A stretch of 64,000 bases of DNA from Chitinophagaceae bacterium. GTDB lineage: Bacteria; Bacteroidota; Bacteroidia; Chitinophagales; Chitinophagaceae. Both the position numbers and the translations under genes were made by a program. The stretch lies in contig CANGEW010000003.1 in the NCBI GenBank assembly GCA_947452965.1, positions 62,001-126,000 on the forward strand, in the 5' to 3' direction. A model generated the notes under the pieces. That model searched no databases. It was given only the letters and a program-made list of their open reading frames with translations, and was not told where the DNA came from. The number at the start of each line of letters is the position of its first letter. Within the stretch, counting starts at the first letter, position 1. Positions 53,948 to 62,900 of the stretch are shown one piece after another.

Positions 53948-54814
53948 TTATTGAGTAAGGAATATTTTATTGCCGTAAATTTTTTTCAAAGAGTCTTTAA
54001 CTATTGTACTATCTGAAATAGTATTATAGGATCCAATTGCTAATAGGTAGTTGCTAGAGTCTTTAATAACGAAAGATTGAATGTTTTTTTGCAGATTTTT
54101 TAAACGAATGCTATCTGCTTGCAAACTATCCTTATAAGTCCCAATAATCACTTTAAATTGGAAAGGCTGAGGTGTGTTTTTTTTGACTGAGTCTGATATA
54201 GCTTTTTGTTTTGCCAATTCGATGGAATCAATATTTGAAGTCAGTGGTGTATTTGAGTGAGGCTTGCTTTGAAAAATCAAGAAGGGGATCATTGCAATCA
54301 GTAACACAAGAATAATAAAAAGCCCTTTTTTGTTGTTAATTTGAGTGCCACCCATTTTTCTTTTAGAAACAGAAGAAAAACTAATTTCTTGATTTTGACT
54401 GGCTTTGTCTATTGCAATTTTTGAAGTAGTATCGATGGTTTCAATCACAGAAGTACCTTGCGTAAATTCATAGGCTCCATGTTGATTCTTTTGTAACACG
54501 CCAATATCTTTTAATAAGAGAGGTTTACCGATGTTTAAGAATTGTTTGCAAATGATAGAATACGATTCTAAGTCGGAAGCGACTAACGGCTTTATTTTTC
54601 CGGTTTGATCAATGAGATATTGAATAAACGATTCATCGGCCTGGGCTTTTTTATTAAATTCAAATCGAAGAGAATTTTCTGAAAATTCTATTTGCTGACT
54701 TTCATTATGACTATCAAGAGTTGATTGTCCCGAGAAATAGATGGTTCCAATATCTTGTAGAGTGATGGATTGATTTTTTGCCAGAAAGGCCCCAAGGTAC
54801 TGTTCGATATTCAT
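53948..54814 (-). CDS. HU-CCDC81-like / SPOR-like membrane protein
   Basis: A 288-residue protein with three parts. Residues 1-120 resemble the bacterial HU-CCDC81 domains (IEQYLGAFLAKNQSITLQDIGTIYF, later LLLKDIGVLQ). A single membrane helix lies at about 165-182. The periplasmic tail (about 212-288) looks like a SPOR domain (FKVIIGTYKDSLQADSIRLKNL ... LLAIGSYN), which binds stripped septal peptidoglycan. This layout recurs in Bacteroidota and hints at a link between cytoplasm and division septum. The domain calls rest on resemblance only. Confidence 0.68.
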   Translation of the reverse strand: MNIEQYLGAFLAKNQSITLQDIGTIYFSGQSTLDSHNESQQIEFSENSLRFEFNKKAQADESFIQYLIDQTGKIKPLVASDLESYSIICKQFLNIGKPLLLKDIGVLQKNQHGAYEFTQGTSVIETIDTTSKIAIDKASQNQEISFSSVSKRKMGGTQINNKKGLFIILVLLIAMIPFLIFQSKPHSNTPLTSNIDSIELAKQKAISDSVKKNTPQPFQFKVIIGTYKDSLQADSIRLKNLQKNIQSFVIKDSSNYLLAIGSYNTISDSTIVKDSLKKIYGNKIFLTQ

Positions 54815-54880
54815 AGTGCAGTTAATAGTTACTTTGCTGCAATATATCTAATAATAAGTAACATTTACTATTAATTAATT

Positions 54881-54888
54881 TAATTTTG
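54881..54888 (+). promoter_or_regulatory. -7 element giving a likely leaderless message
   Basis: TAATTTTG fits TAnnTTTG and ends 3 bases before ATG 54892, so the transcript would begin at or within the start codon. The -33 region is poor. Confidence 0.45.
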
Positions 54889-54891
54889 GGC

Positions 54892-55227
54892 ATGCTTTCA
54901 CAAAAGGAATTGGATTTTATAGAGTATTGGAAAAAAGTAAGACTTGAGTATAGTACCATTTCTAGCAAAATGTTAAGAGGGTTGCCTATGGCTTTGTTAT
55001 TTACTTGTCCCATCTTAGTTTCGATGGCGTTGGTGTATTTTCTTTCGCCAGAATGGTATACTAAAATCTCACAAACTGCAGGAAGCTCATTTTCTGCCAT
55101 TTTGTTTGCATTATTAGGTATTGTATTGTTTTTTTCTTTTATGAGAATGCATTTTAAATGGGAGATGAATGAACAGGCTTACCAAGAATTGCTGCAAAAA
55201 CAACACAATCAAAATAGTAAGCCGTAA
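54892..55227 (+). CDS. Small two-helix membrane protein
   Basis: A 111-residue protein (ATG 54892, a TTG two codons upstream is possible but lies in the promoter). A cytoplasmic N-terminal segment (LSQKELDFIEYWKKVRLEYS) is followed by two membrane helices (about 30-49 and 66-84) and a charged C-terminal helix. The layout resembles small Bacteroidota membrane proteins next to division or metabolism genes, but no family is named. It is divergent from the HU/SPOR-like gene and lies 42 bases upstream of sdaA. Confidence 0.72.
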   Translation: MLSQKELDFIEYWKKVRLEYSTISSKMLRGLPMALLFTCPILVSMALVYFLSPEWYTKISQTAGSSFSAILFALLGIVLFFSFMRMHFKWEMNEQAYQELLQKQHNQNSKP

Positions 55228-55269
55228 CTTCCGTTTCTTTCTCATGTGTTATTAAATAATTAAACAATC

Positions 55270-56694
55270 ATGAATCAGGAGTCTATTTCTGTATTCGATA
55301 TTTTTAAGATTGGAGTTGGTCCGAGTAGTAGTCATACGTTAGGTCCATGGCGGGCCTCCTTACTTTTTATTAATGAACTGAAACAAAGCAATCGCTTAAA
55401 TAAACTGAACCATTTAGAAGTGATACTATATGGCTCCTTAGCTAAAACAGGGATGGGTCATGGTACACATATTGCTTTGCAGTTAGGTTTAATGGGATTA
55501 GATCCTGTTACGCTAGATACCTCAAGCATTTCAAAAATAGTTCAAGATATTAAAGAGCAAGGCTCTATTAGGATTGATTCAAGGTATGATATTTCATTTC
55601 AGGCAGATACACACATTGTTTTTTTATTCAACGAATCGTTGCCTTTTCATTCCAATGCTTTGACCTTCATGGCAAGTTTCGAAAACAATGACACCGTTGC
55701 ATATACTTACTATTCAATAGGGGGAGGTTTTGTAGTTAAAGAAGGTGATCAAGACGCTCCTAAATCAATAATGCTTCCTTTTGCCATAAATAATGCACAT
55801 GATTTATTGCATTGGTGCAGAACTACGGGCATGAATATTAGTGAAGTGGTTTTAGAAAATGAGTTAGCTTGGAGAACAATGCCTGAAACTAAATCTGGTT
55901 TATTGAAGATATGGGAAACTATGAAAGCTTGTATTTATAAGGGTTGTAAAACAGGTGGTATTTTGCCAGGTGGATTGCAGGTAAAAAGAAGAGCATATGA
56001 ACTTAACAAAAAGCTATTACAACATAAAAGCTACGAGAGTTATGAAGAATGGAAAGTATTGATTCAATCGGGTGGAAGTCAATTTAACTATATTTTGGAT
56101 TGGGTGAGTTGTTTTGCGTTAGCAGTTAATGAAGAAAACGCATCTTTTGGTAGAGTGGTTACTGCTCCCACGAATGGTTCTGCCGGCGTTATTCCGGCGG
56201 TATTAATGTACTTTATTGTTTTTTGTAATGGAGATACCGAGGATCAGATAATACAATTTTTGTGCACGGCTTCTGAAATTGGTAGTATTTTTAAAAAAGG
56301 GGCTACCATTTCTGCCGCAATGGGTGGTTGTCAAGCAGAAATAGGCGTGAGTAGCGCTATGGCTGCTGCAGCACTAACAGAATGCCTAGGCGGCACACAG
56401 CAACAAGCACTAATGGCTGCCGAGATTGCCATGGAGCATCATCTTGGCATGACTTGTGATCCAATAAATGGCCTCGTTCAAATCCCTTGTATTGAAAGGA
56501 ATGCAATGGGTGCAATAAAAGCTATTACAGCAAGTCAATTGGCCTTACAAGGGCATCCTGATTTTGCTAAAGTGAGTTTGGATAAAGTAGTGAAAACGAT
56601 GTGGCAAACAGCACTAGATATGAATAGCAAATACAAAGAAACGGCAGAAGCTGGGTTGGCTGTTAATGTTCCATTGGGCTTGAGTGAATGCTAA
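55270..56694 (+). CDS. sdaA: L-serine ammonia-lyase (iron-sulfur type)
   Basis: It deaminates L-serine to pyruvate and ammonia with a 4Fe-4S cluster. The single 474-residue chain carries the beta domain first ([21 protein letters not shown], residues 7-27) and then the alpha domain ([65 protein letters not shown]). The cysteines in these last segments are the expected cluster ligands. No regulatory ACT domain is obvious beyond the N-terminal part. It is convergent with smpB, sharing a 4-base overlap. Confidence 0.94.
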   Translation: MNQESISVFDIFKIGVGPSSSHTLGPWRASLLFINELKQSNRLNKLNHLEVILYGSLAKTGMGHGTHIALQLGLMGLDPVTLDTSSISKIVQDIKEQGSIRIDSRYDISFQADTHIVFLFNESLPFHSNALTFMASFENNDTVAYTYYSIGGGFVVKEGDQDAPKSIMLPFAINNAHDLLHWCRTTGMNISEVVLENELAWRTMPETKSGLLKIWETMKACIYKGCKTGGILPGGLQVKRRAYELNKKLLQHKSYESYEEWKVLIQSGGSQFNYILDWVSCFALAVNEENASFGRVVTAPTNGSAGVIPAVLMYFIVFCNGDTEDQIIQFLCTASEIGSIFKKGATISAAMGGCQAEIGVSSAMAAAALTECLGGTQQQALMAAEIAMEHHLGMTCDPINGLVQIPCIERNAMGAIKAITASQLALQGHPDFAKVSLDKVVKTMWQTALDMNSKYKETAEAGLAVNVPLGLSEC

Positions 56695-57128
56695 ACGCCG
56701 TATTTCTTTTTTATATCTCTATCGGCTTCTCTTTCTTTAATTACATTTCTTTTGTCATATTGCTTTTTCCCTTTGCCAAGTCCAATTTCAATTTTTGCTA
56801 AACCTTTTTCACTGAAGAAAATCTTGATGGGAATAATAGAATATCCTTTTTCTTTGATTTTAGAGGCAAGCTTAGATAGTTCTCTTTTGGTTAAGAGTAA
56901 TTTTCTTTCTTGTAAAGGGTTATGATTGATATGAGTGCCAAAAGCGTATTCGGAAATATGTAAGCTTTTTACAAATAATTCTCCTTGGTGAAATGAACAA
57001 TAGCTGTCGTTAAAACTAACTTTCCCCGCACGAATGGATTTGATTTCGGTACCACATAAAACCATTCCAGCGGTATAAGTTGCCTCAAAGAAATATTCAA
57101 AATGTGCTTTTCTATTAAGTAATTCCAA
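56691..57128 (-). CDS. smpB: SsrA-binding protein SmpB
   Basis: It binds tmRNA and delivers it to stalled ribosomes. The 145-residue OB-fold protein shows [29 protein letters not shown], a family signature, and the basic C-terminal tail ([19 protein letters not shown]), which reads as the codon-anticodon mimic. No tmRNA gene was found in the neighbouring intergenic region. Position upstream of a short RNA candidate on the same strand is noted separately. Confidence 0.96.
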   Translation of the reverse strand: MELLNRKAHFEYFFEATYTAGMVLCGTEIKSIRAGKVSFNDSYCSFHQGELFVKSLHISEYAFGTHINHNPLQERKLLLTKRELSKLASKIKEKGYSIIPIKIFFSEKGLAKIEIGLGKGKKQYDKRNVIKEREADRDIKKKYGV

Positions 57129-57195
57129 TGGGGGATATTTAATTTACAAAGGTAAAGACTTGTAAAGTAAGATAGGAATATTATTGAAAGGGTAT

Positions 57196-57224
57196 AAAAA
57201 AGAAAACCGGGGTAGAAACCCCAG
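57196..57224 (-). terminator. Rho-independent terminator of the short RNA
   Basis: The stem CTGGGG / CCCCGG with a TTTCTA-type loop (57207-57224 on the minus strand) is followed by TTTTCTTTTTT (57206-57196). The plus-strand reading has a poorer T-run. Confidence 0.8.
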
Positions 57225-57254
57225 TTCGTTTTTAATCCGTACCCTATGAAAACT
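57196..57254 (-). ncRNA. Candidate small RNA of about 59 nt with own promoter and terminator
   Basis: On the minus strand a promoter at 57259-57290 is followed by about 30 nt of unpaired-looking sequence (GTTTTCATAGGGTACGG, then ATTAAAAACGAACTGG). A hairpin (57207-57224, 6 pairs around an AGAA-type loop) and the tail TTTTCTTTTTT complete it. No ORF of useful length is present. The core TACGGATTAAAAA plus GAACTGG recurs in the intergenic repeats at 59.5 and 63.8 kb. It is not 6S RNA, tmRNA or SRP RNA by any feature visible. It could alternatively be only the accD terminator region, but the promoter spacing argues against that. Confidence 0.5.
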
Positions 57255-57258
57255 TTTG

Positions 57259-57290
57259 CGAAGATAATCGTAGAGGTGATACTACCAAAA
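57259..57290 (-). promoter_or_regulatory. Promoter of the candidate small RNA (TTG-N19-TATCTTCG)
   Basis: On the minus strand TTTTG at 57290-57286, a 19-base spacer and TATCTTCG at 57266-57259. The -7 element differs from TAnnTTTG by one base. The predicted start is near 57254. Confidence 0.5.
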
Positions 57291-57425
57291 TTTCGAATGT
57301 GATTTTTAAGAAATAGTTATTTTTTTGTGGATATCAATTAAACAAAATCCTAATGAACGCAGCCTGTAACATTAATAATAAAAAGAGGTATTAATTACAA
57401 TAAAATGAAAATCAATTCATTGTAA

Positions 57426-58340
57426 TTATTTCTTAAATAATTGGAGTAGAGAGGCAAATTTATCTTTCATTTCTTTTCTGTGGATAATAAAATCCAAAAA
57501 TCCATGTTCCAGCAAGAATTCGCTTCTTTGAAATCCTGGTGGTAGGTCTTTTTTTATAGTCTCTTTAATGACTCTTGGTCCTGCAAAACCAATTAGCGCG
57601 CCGGGCTCTCCACAAATAATGTCTCCTAACATTGCAAAGCTAGCTGTGGTGCCGCCAAATGTCGGATCTGTACAAAGTGATATATATGGGACTTTTGCTT
57701 CGCTTAATTGTGTGAGTTTTCCGGAAGTCTTGGCTAATTGCATCAATGAGAAAGCACTTTCCATCATTCTTGCACCCCCGCTTTTATTAATAATCATAAA
57801 TGGAATACGATGTTCGATACAGTAATCGCATGCTCTTGCAATTTTTTCTCCCATTACACTGCCTAAGCTTCCCCCAATAAATTCGAAATCCATACAAGCA
57901 ACCACTAAATCATTCCCATGTACTTTTCCATGGGCTACGGTAATAGAGTCGTGAATATCGGTTTTTGAGTAGGTTTCCTTTAGTCTTTCGTTGTAGGGTT
58001 TTAAATCAACGAATCCTAAAAAGTCTTTTGAGGTAATATTAGCAAATAGCTCCTTGTATTCTTTATTGTCAAATAAAATTGTAAAGTAATCTTCACTCCC
58101 AATTCTGAAGTGAAAGTCACATTTTGGGCAAACGTATTTATTATCAGCTAAATCATCGTTGGTAAAAATGCTCTTGCAAGCAGGACACTTGGACCAAAGG
58201 CCTTCGGGTGCATCTTTTTTCTCTTTGGTTTCTGTTAGAATGCCTTTGTTTTTTCTTTTAAACCAATGGCTTTTTTCTTGGTTAGCACTTTCTCCTGACA
58301 GAAGATCATCAATACCTACTTGTAATTTTATTATTGACAT
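57426..58340 (-). CDS. accD: Acetyl-CoA carboxylase carboxyltransferase subunit beta
   Basis: Half of the carboxyltransferase that moves CO2 from carboxybiotin to acetyl-CoA, starting fatty acid synthesis. A zinc ribbon is formed by Cys52, 55, 71 and 74 (CPAC...CPKC). The crotonase-like domain with [10 protein letters not shown] and GPRVIKETI follows. The 304 residues are normal. The partner accA is not in the window. It is 16 bases downstream of fbaB on the same strand, so the pair is probably cotranscribed. Confidence 0.96.
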   Translation of the reverse strand: MSIIKLQVGIDDLLSGESANQEKSHWFKRKNKGILTETKEKKDAPEGLWSKCPACKSIFTNDDLADNKYVCPKCDFHFRIGSEDYFTILFDNKEYKELFANITSKDFLGFVDLKPYNERLKETYSKTDIHDSITVAHGKVHGNDLVVACMDFEFIGGSLGSVMGEKIARACDYCIEHRIPFMIINKSGGARMMESAFSLMQLAKTSGKLTQLSEAKVPYISLCTDPTFGGTTASFAMLGDIICGEPGALIGFAGPRVIKETIKKDLPPGFQRSEFLLEHGFLDFIIHRKEMKDKFASLLQLFKK

Positions 58341-58356
58341 GAAAAAAATAATTTGA

Positions 58357-59412
58357 TTAAGCTATAGTAATTGACGGGTCTAAGTAAACATCCTGAATTG
58401 TATTTAGCAATTCAATACCTTCCTTTAAAGGTCTCTGGAATGCTTTTCTTCCACTAATTAAGCCCATGCCACCAGCTCTTTTATTGATTACAGCCGTTCT
58501 TACAGCTTCAGCCATATCACTTGCCCCTTTGCTTTCTCCTCCGCTGTTAATCAAGCCAACTCTTCCCATATAACAATTAGCTACTTGATATCTTGTTAAG
58601 TCAATAGGGTGGTCGGTAGTTAATTTGCTATAAACTAACGGAGATGTTTTTCCATGTTTTGTAGCATTGTATCCACCATTATTTCCTGGTAATTTTTGTT
58701 TAATAATATCAGCTTGCAAGGTAACGCCCAAATGATTCGCTTGTCCGGTTAAATCTGCAGAAGTATGATAGTCAACGCCATCAATTTTGAATGCATTGTT
58801 TCTCAAGTAACACCATAGTACCGTAGCCATCCCTAATTCATGCGCCATTTCAAAAGCAGTAGCTACCTCTTGTAATTGACGAGTACTTTCGTCACTTCCC
58901 CAGTAAATGGTAGCTCCAACTGAAGTCGCACCCATATTCCAGGCAGATTTGATTTGTCCAAACATTACTTGGTCAAACTTATTTGGGTAACTTAAAAATT
59001 CGTTGTGATTTATTTTCACCATCATAGGAATCTTGTGTGCATATTTTCTACTCACGATACCTAACACACCAAATGTTGATGCCACTGCGTTACAGCCTCC
59101 TTCAATGGCAAGCTTAACTATATTTTCTGGATCAAAATAACTTGGATTGGGAGCAAATGAAGCCCCCGCACTATGTTCAATACCTTGGTCCACAGGAAGG
59201 ATAGATACGTATCCCGTGCCTCCCAAACGACCATGGCCCAACAACCCCTGAAGGCTTTTTAGTGTTTGATTATTTCTATTGCTGTTTTTCCAAATATCAT
59301 CTACATGAGAAGGAGAGGGGATATGAATCTCGTCTTTACTAATTCCTTTACAAGTATGTGTTAAAAGAGTATCTGCATCATTACCTAATAGTTCAATAAT
59401 TTTTGTAGACAT
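58357..59412 (-). CDS. fbaB: Class I fructose-bisphosphate aldolase (FbaB/DhnA type)
   Basis: A Schiff-base aldolase splitting fructose 1,6-bisphosphate into two triose phosphates. The 351-residue chain resembles the FbaB branch of E. coli ([31 protein letters not shown], and the phosphate-binding [12 protein letters not shown] near the C-terminus). No zinc-ligand motifs of class II enzymes are present. It heads a unit with accD, linking glycolysis to lipid synthesis by position only. A TATTTTTG -7 box lies 17 bases upstream. Confidence 0.93.
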   Translation of the reverse strand: MSTKIIELLGNDADTLLTHTCKGISKDEIHIPSPSHVDDIWKNSNRNNQTLKSLQGLLGHGRLGGTGYVSILPVDQGIEHSAGASFAPNPSYFDPENIVKLAIEGGCNAVASTFGVLGIVSRKYAHKIPMMVKINHNEFLSYPNKFDQVMFGQIKSAWNMGATSVGATIYWGSDESTRQLQEVATAFEMAHELGMATVLWCYLRNNAFKIDGVDYHTSADLTGQANHLGVTLQADIIKQKLPGNNGGYNATKHGKTSPLVYSKLTTDHPIDLTRYQVANCYMGRVGLINSGGESKGASDMAEAVRTAVINKRAGGMGLISGRKAFQRPLKEGIELLNTIQDVYLDPSITIA

Positions 59413-59428
59413 AAAATTGTTGTTTTTG

Positions 59429-59436
59429 CAAAAATA
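59429..59436 (-). promoter_or_regulatory. Possible -7 element of fbaB-accD
   Basis: On the minus strand TATTTTTG fits TAnnTTTG, 16 bases before the fbaB ATG. No clear TTG at -33. Confidence 0.42.
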
Positions 59437-59483
59437 AGGAAGTCGGACGTTTATTTGTAGATGAAAGGGGGAATTATTGTCAC

Positions 59484-59516
59484 AAAAAAGAAACGCCTCT
59501 CAATAAGGCGTTTCTT
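59484..59516 (-). terminator. Hairpin terminator upstream of fbaB
   Basis: AAGAAACGCC and GGCGTTTCTT form a 10-bp stem (59488-59497 with 59507-59516). TTTTTT follows on the minus strand only. It would stop a minus-strand transcript coming from the repeat region before fbaB. Confidence 0.7.
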
Positions 59517-59544
59517 GATTCGTTACCGTGTTTAGGATTTTTTT

Positions 59545-59710
59545 GGTTTTTAGGATTTGGATGGTTTATTTGTAGGATACGGATTAAAAAGAACTGGTTT
59601 TGTTGGATATTAGATTGTTTTCATAGGATTTTATATTTCAAAGCGGTTATTCAATTTAAAAGAAGTTGACTGATGTTGGATTGGGTTTTTCAAATTGGAC
59701 TTTTAAAGAT
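59545..59710 (+). repeat. Intergenic repeat, copy 1
   Basis: About 166 bases nearly identical to 63830-64000 (a few substitutions and two or three single-base gaps by eye). Shared blocks include GGATACGGATTAAAAAGAAC, TTAGATTGTTTTCATAGGAT and GAAGTTGACTGATGTTGGAT. It is rich in GGAT words. It follows a hairpin and precedes the surface-protein gene by 255 bases. Confidence 0.88.
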
Positions 59711-59802
59711 CTATTGGTTTTTCTGGATTTTTGGATAATGACTGATTGTTATGGTATCAATCAACTTCAACACAAAGATGCGTCGAAATATAAATCTATG
59801 CA

Positions 59803-59818
59803 AGAGCAGTATTGCTCT
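59803..59818. other. Small hairpin in the leader region
   Basis: AGAGCA-GTAT-TGCTCT, followed on the plus strand by ATTTTC. It may end a short plus-strand transcript started in the repeat, or fold in a leader. Confidence 0.35.
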
Positions 59819-59938
59819 ATTTTCAGGTTGATGTAATTACGGATAATAGGGTAATTTGACGACCCAATGTTGAGGATGATTACGATAGCATTGAAGCGTA
59901 TTTTTACGAGATTTGAGTTTTTTTTTCTTCTATTATTG

Positions 59939-59946
59939 TATCTTTG
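59939..59946 (+). promoter_or_regulatory. -7 element of the surface-protein gene
   Basis: TATCTTTG matches TAnnTTTG exactly, 19 bases before ATG 59966. A TTG at 59913-59915 lies 23 bases upstream, slightly far. It supports 59966 as the start over the earlier in-frame codon at 59867. Confidence 0.58.
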
Positions 59947-59965
59947 CGCGCTAAAATTAAAACGT

Positions 59966-62900
59966 ATGAATAAATTTTTACTCAGTGGACTATTTGTTTT
60001 ATTAATGTCGAATGTTTTTGGGCTTAATCCAGCTCATTTTACAATTAACAGGGTTACCGCTCCGTTTTTTGTAGTAGATGGTAATCAGCCTACCATTCTT
60101 ACAAAAGCTTATGTTGGCTTTGAAGTAATTAACAATTCGAATAGTGGAACTACATATACCAATTTGTTGTTTAGTATTCCATCTGTAGGCACTTCTGTCA
60201 GTGGACAAAATTTTACAATTGTTTCGCCTGCTAGTGGGCAAATCATAATTGGTTCATTAGCGCCCGGAGAATCCAAAGTTTGTTATTTCTACGTTTCATA
60301 CCCAGCTAATCAAACTCCTTCAGCTACTTTCAATAGCATTTTGAGTGATAATACACCCAATAGTAAATCAGCAAGTTTTACGATTAGTAATCGTCGTTGC
60401 ATTAGCGCAAATGCAGGAGGACAATCAAAACAAACGATCTTAAATCAGGATGTGTTAGGCGGATTGTTTGTTGATGATGTTTTATACACAGTTGGAAATG
60501 CTCAAAATAACGACGAATTAGATTTGCAGGTTTCTGTTTCTCCTTTATTTGATCCTACTCAAATGGTTTTATTGTCTACTAAAATTATCGCAAGTAGTGT
60601 TCCAAATGTTAGAGTAGGTACGACTGATAGTCTATATTTTAGAATGGGTAATAGTGGTAATTCTGATTCTGTAAAAGTAAGATGGACGTTTAGAATTGTG
60701 AGCCCTAATTTTACTACATATTTATTGCCTTATGCAGGATCAACTAGTGGTAATACAAATTATAAGTATGTGATCAATTCAGATTTTGGTGCCAATGGAG
60801 TTCCTTATACAGTTGCTTCGCCTCCTAATGCTTTAACTATTAAGAAGTCTTCCAATTTGTCAACTTACTTAATATGTGATACGGCTGTTTTTTCCATAAC
60901 CTTAAAAAACAATGCAGCATTTGGTGTAACGGTTGATAGTATTGTTGATGTGCTGCCTAGTGATTTCTCATACATTTCGTTAACCAACACAAGTGATATT
61001 CAATCTGCCAATTGTTATAGTCTGCCAAATAACGGGGATGTTGGACAAATTAGCTTCGTTGGAGGAGTGAATGCTGCATCACTTACTTCTTTTTTTATTC
61101 CGGCTGGCGACTCAGTTGTTCTGCAATACAAAGCGAAAGTTTCTTGTAGTCCGATGCCTTACACAAATACAGTAGTGAATGGCTATATCGGATCTGTCTC
61201 TTTTGGTACAGATACGAATAGAGTGAGAGTTGTATCGTCTTTGATATTTTCACCTATAGCTACTAATGATACATTCTCAATTAACGAGGATGAGATATTG
61301 AATGGAAATCTATTTCAAAACGACACTACTAACACTAATGGAGTTAACGCATGGTCAGTAGTAACGAATCCAACCAATGGAACTTTGAATATTAATGCTG
61401 ATGGTACGTTCACATATACTCCTAATGCTAATTTCAATGGTGCAGACACATTCTATTATAAGTTGTGTGATGTAGATAGTGATTGTGATACAGCTATGGT
61501 AGTAATCACAGTAAATTCTGTAAATGATTTACCAGTTGCCAGTGATGACACTTATTCGGTGGATGAAGACGGTCAATTAACAGAAAATCTTTCGACAAAC
61601 GATACCAATAGCGGAGATGGAGGAAATACATGGTCAGTAGTAACCAATCCAACCAATGGAACTTTGAATATCAATGCTGATGGTACGTTCACATATACTC
61701 CTAATGCTAATTTCAATGGAGCAGACACATTCTATTATAAGTTATGTGATGTAGATAGCGATTGTGATACAGCTATGGTAGTGATTACTGTGAATTCTGT
61801 GAATGATTTACCAGTTGCTAGCGATGACACTTATTCGGTGGATGAAGACGGTCAATTAACAGAAAATCTTTCAACAAACGATACCAATAGCGGAGATGGA
61901 GGAAATACATGGTCAGTAGTAACGAATCCAACCAATGGAACTTTGAATATCAATGCTGATGGCACTTTCACATATACTCCAAATGCTAATTTCAATGGAG
62001 CAGACACATTTTATTATAAGTTGTGTGATGTAGATAGTGATTGTGATACAGCTATGGTAGTGGTTACAGTGAATCCTGTAAATGATTTACCAGTTGCTAG
62101 CGATGACACTTATTCAGTAGATGAAGACGGTCAATTAACAGAAAATGTTTCTACAAACGATACCAATAGCGGAGATGGAGGAAATACATGGTCGGTAGTA
62201 ACGAATCCAACCAATGGAACTTTGAATATCAATGCTGATGGTACTTTCACATATACTCCAAATGCTAATTTCAATGGAGCAGACACATTCTATTATAAGT
62301 TGTGTGATGTAGATAGTGATTGTGATACAGCTATGGTAGTAATCACAGTGAATTCTGTAAATGACTTACCTGTTGCAAACGATGACACTTATTCAGTGGA
62401 TGAAGACGGCCAATTAACAGAAAATGTTTCGACAAACGATACTAATAGCGGAGATGGAGGAAATACATGGTCAGTAGTAACGAATCCAACCAATGGAACT
62501 TTGAATATCAATGCTGATGGTACGTTCACATATACTCCTAATGCTAATTTCAATGGTGCAGATACATTCTATTATAAATTATGTGATGTAGATATTGATT
62601 GTGATACGGCTATGGTTGTCATAACAATCAATCCAGTAAATGATATACCTGTTGCCAATGACGATACCTATTCGGTAAATGAGGATACAATTCTAACTGA
62701 TAGTGTAAGCACAAATGATGTGATTAGTCCAGATGCTCCAAATGTATACTCTTTAGTATCTATACCTAATCATGGAATTATTAGTTTTACTTCAACAGGA
62801 ACCTTCACTTATACTCCAGATACTAATTTTAATGGATTGGATACCTTCTATTATAAATTGTGTGATGTGGATAGTGATTGCGACACAGCAATGGTTGTTA

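Larger units (their letters stand above)
57129..57425. other. 297-base intergenic region between smpB and accD
   Basis: It holds the minus-strand short RNA unit at 57196-57290. The part nearest accD (57300-57425) is A/T-rich with no clear ORF or hairpin. No tmRNA core or tRNA-like ends are seen. Confidence 0.6.
59413..59965. other. 553-base intergenic region before the surface-protein gene
   Basis: Reading left to right: the fbaB -7 element, a hairpin terminator that works best on the minus strand (59484-59516), copy 1 of the 168-bp repeat (59545-59710), GGAT/TTGGAT-rich sequence to 59750, a small hairpin (59803-59818), and the -7 element of the surface-protein gene (59939-59946). No convincing ORF is seen. 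Confidence 0.7.

Noticed and set aside
57207-57224. The hairpin at 57207-57224 as merely the accD terminator
   Set aside because: It is over 200 bases past the accD stop and has a well-spaced promoter of its own just upstream, so I list it as part of a separate unit, though this is not proven.
57129-57425. A tmRNA (ssrA) gene next to smpB
   Set aside because: No tRNA-like ends, no T-loop and no tag-coding frame were found. The region is too short.
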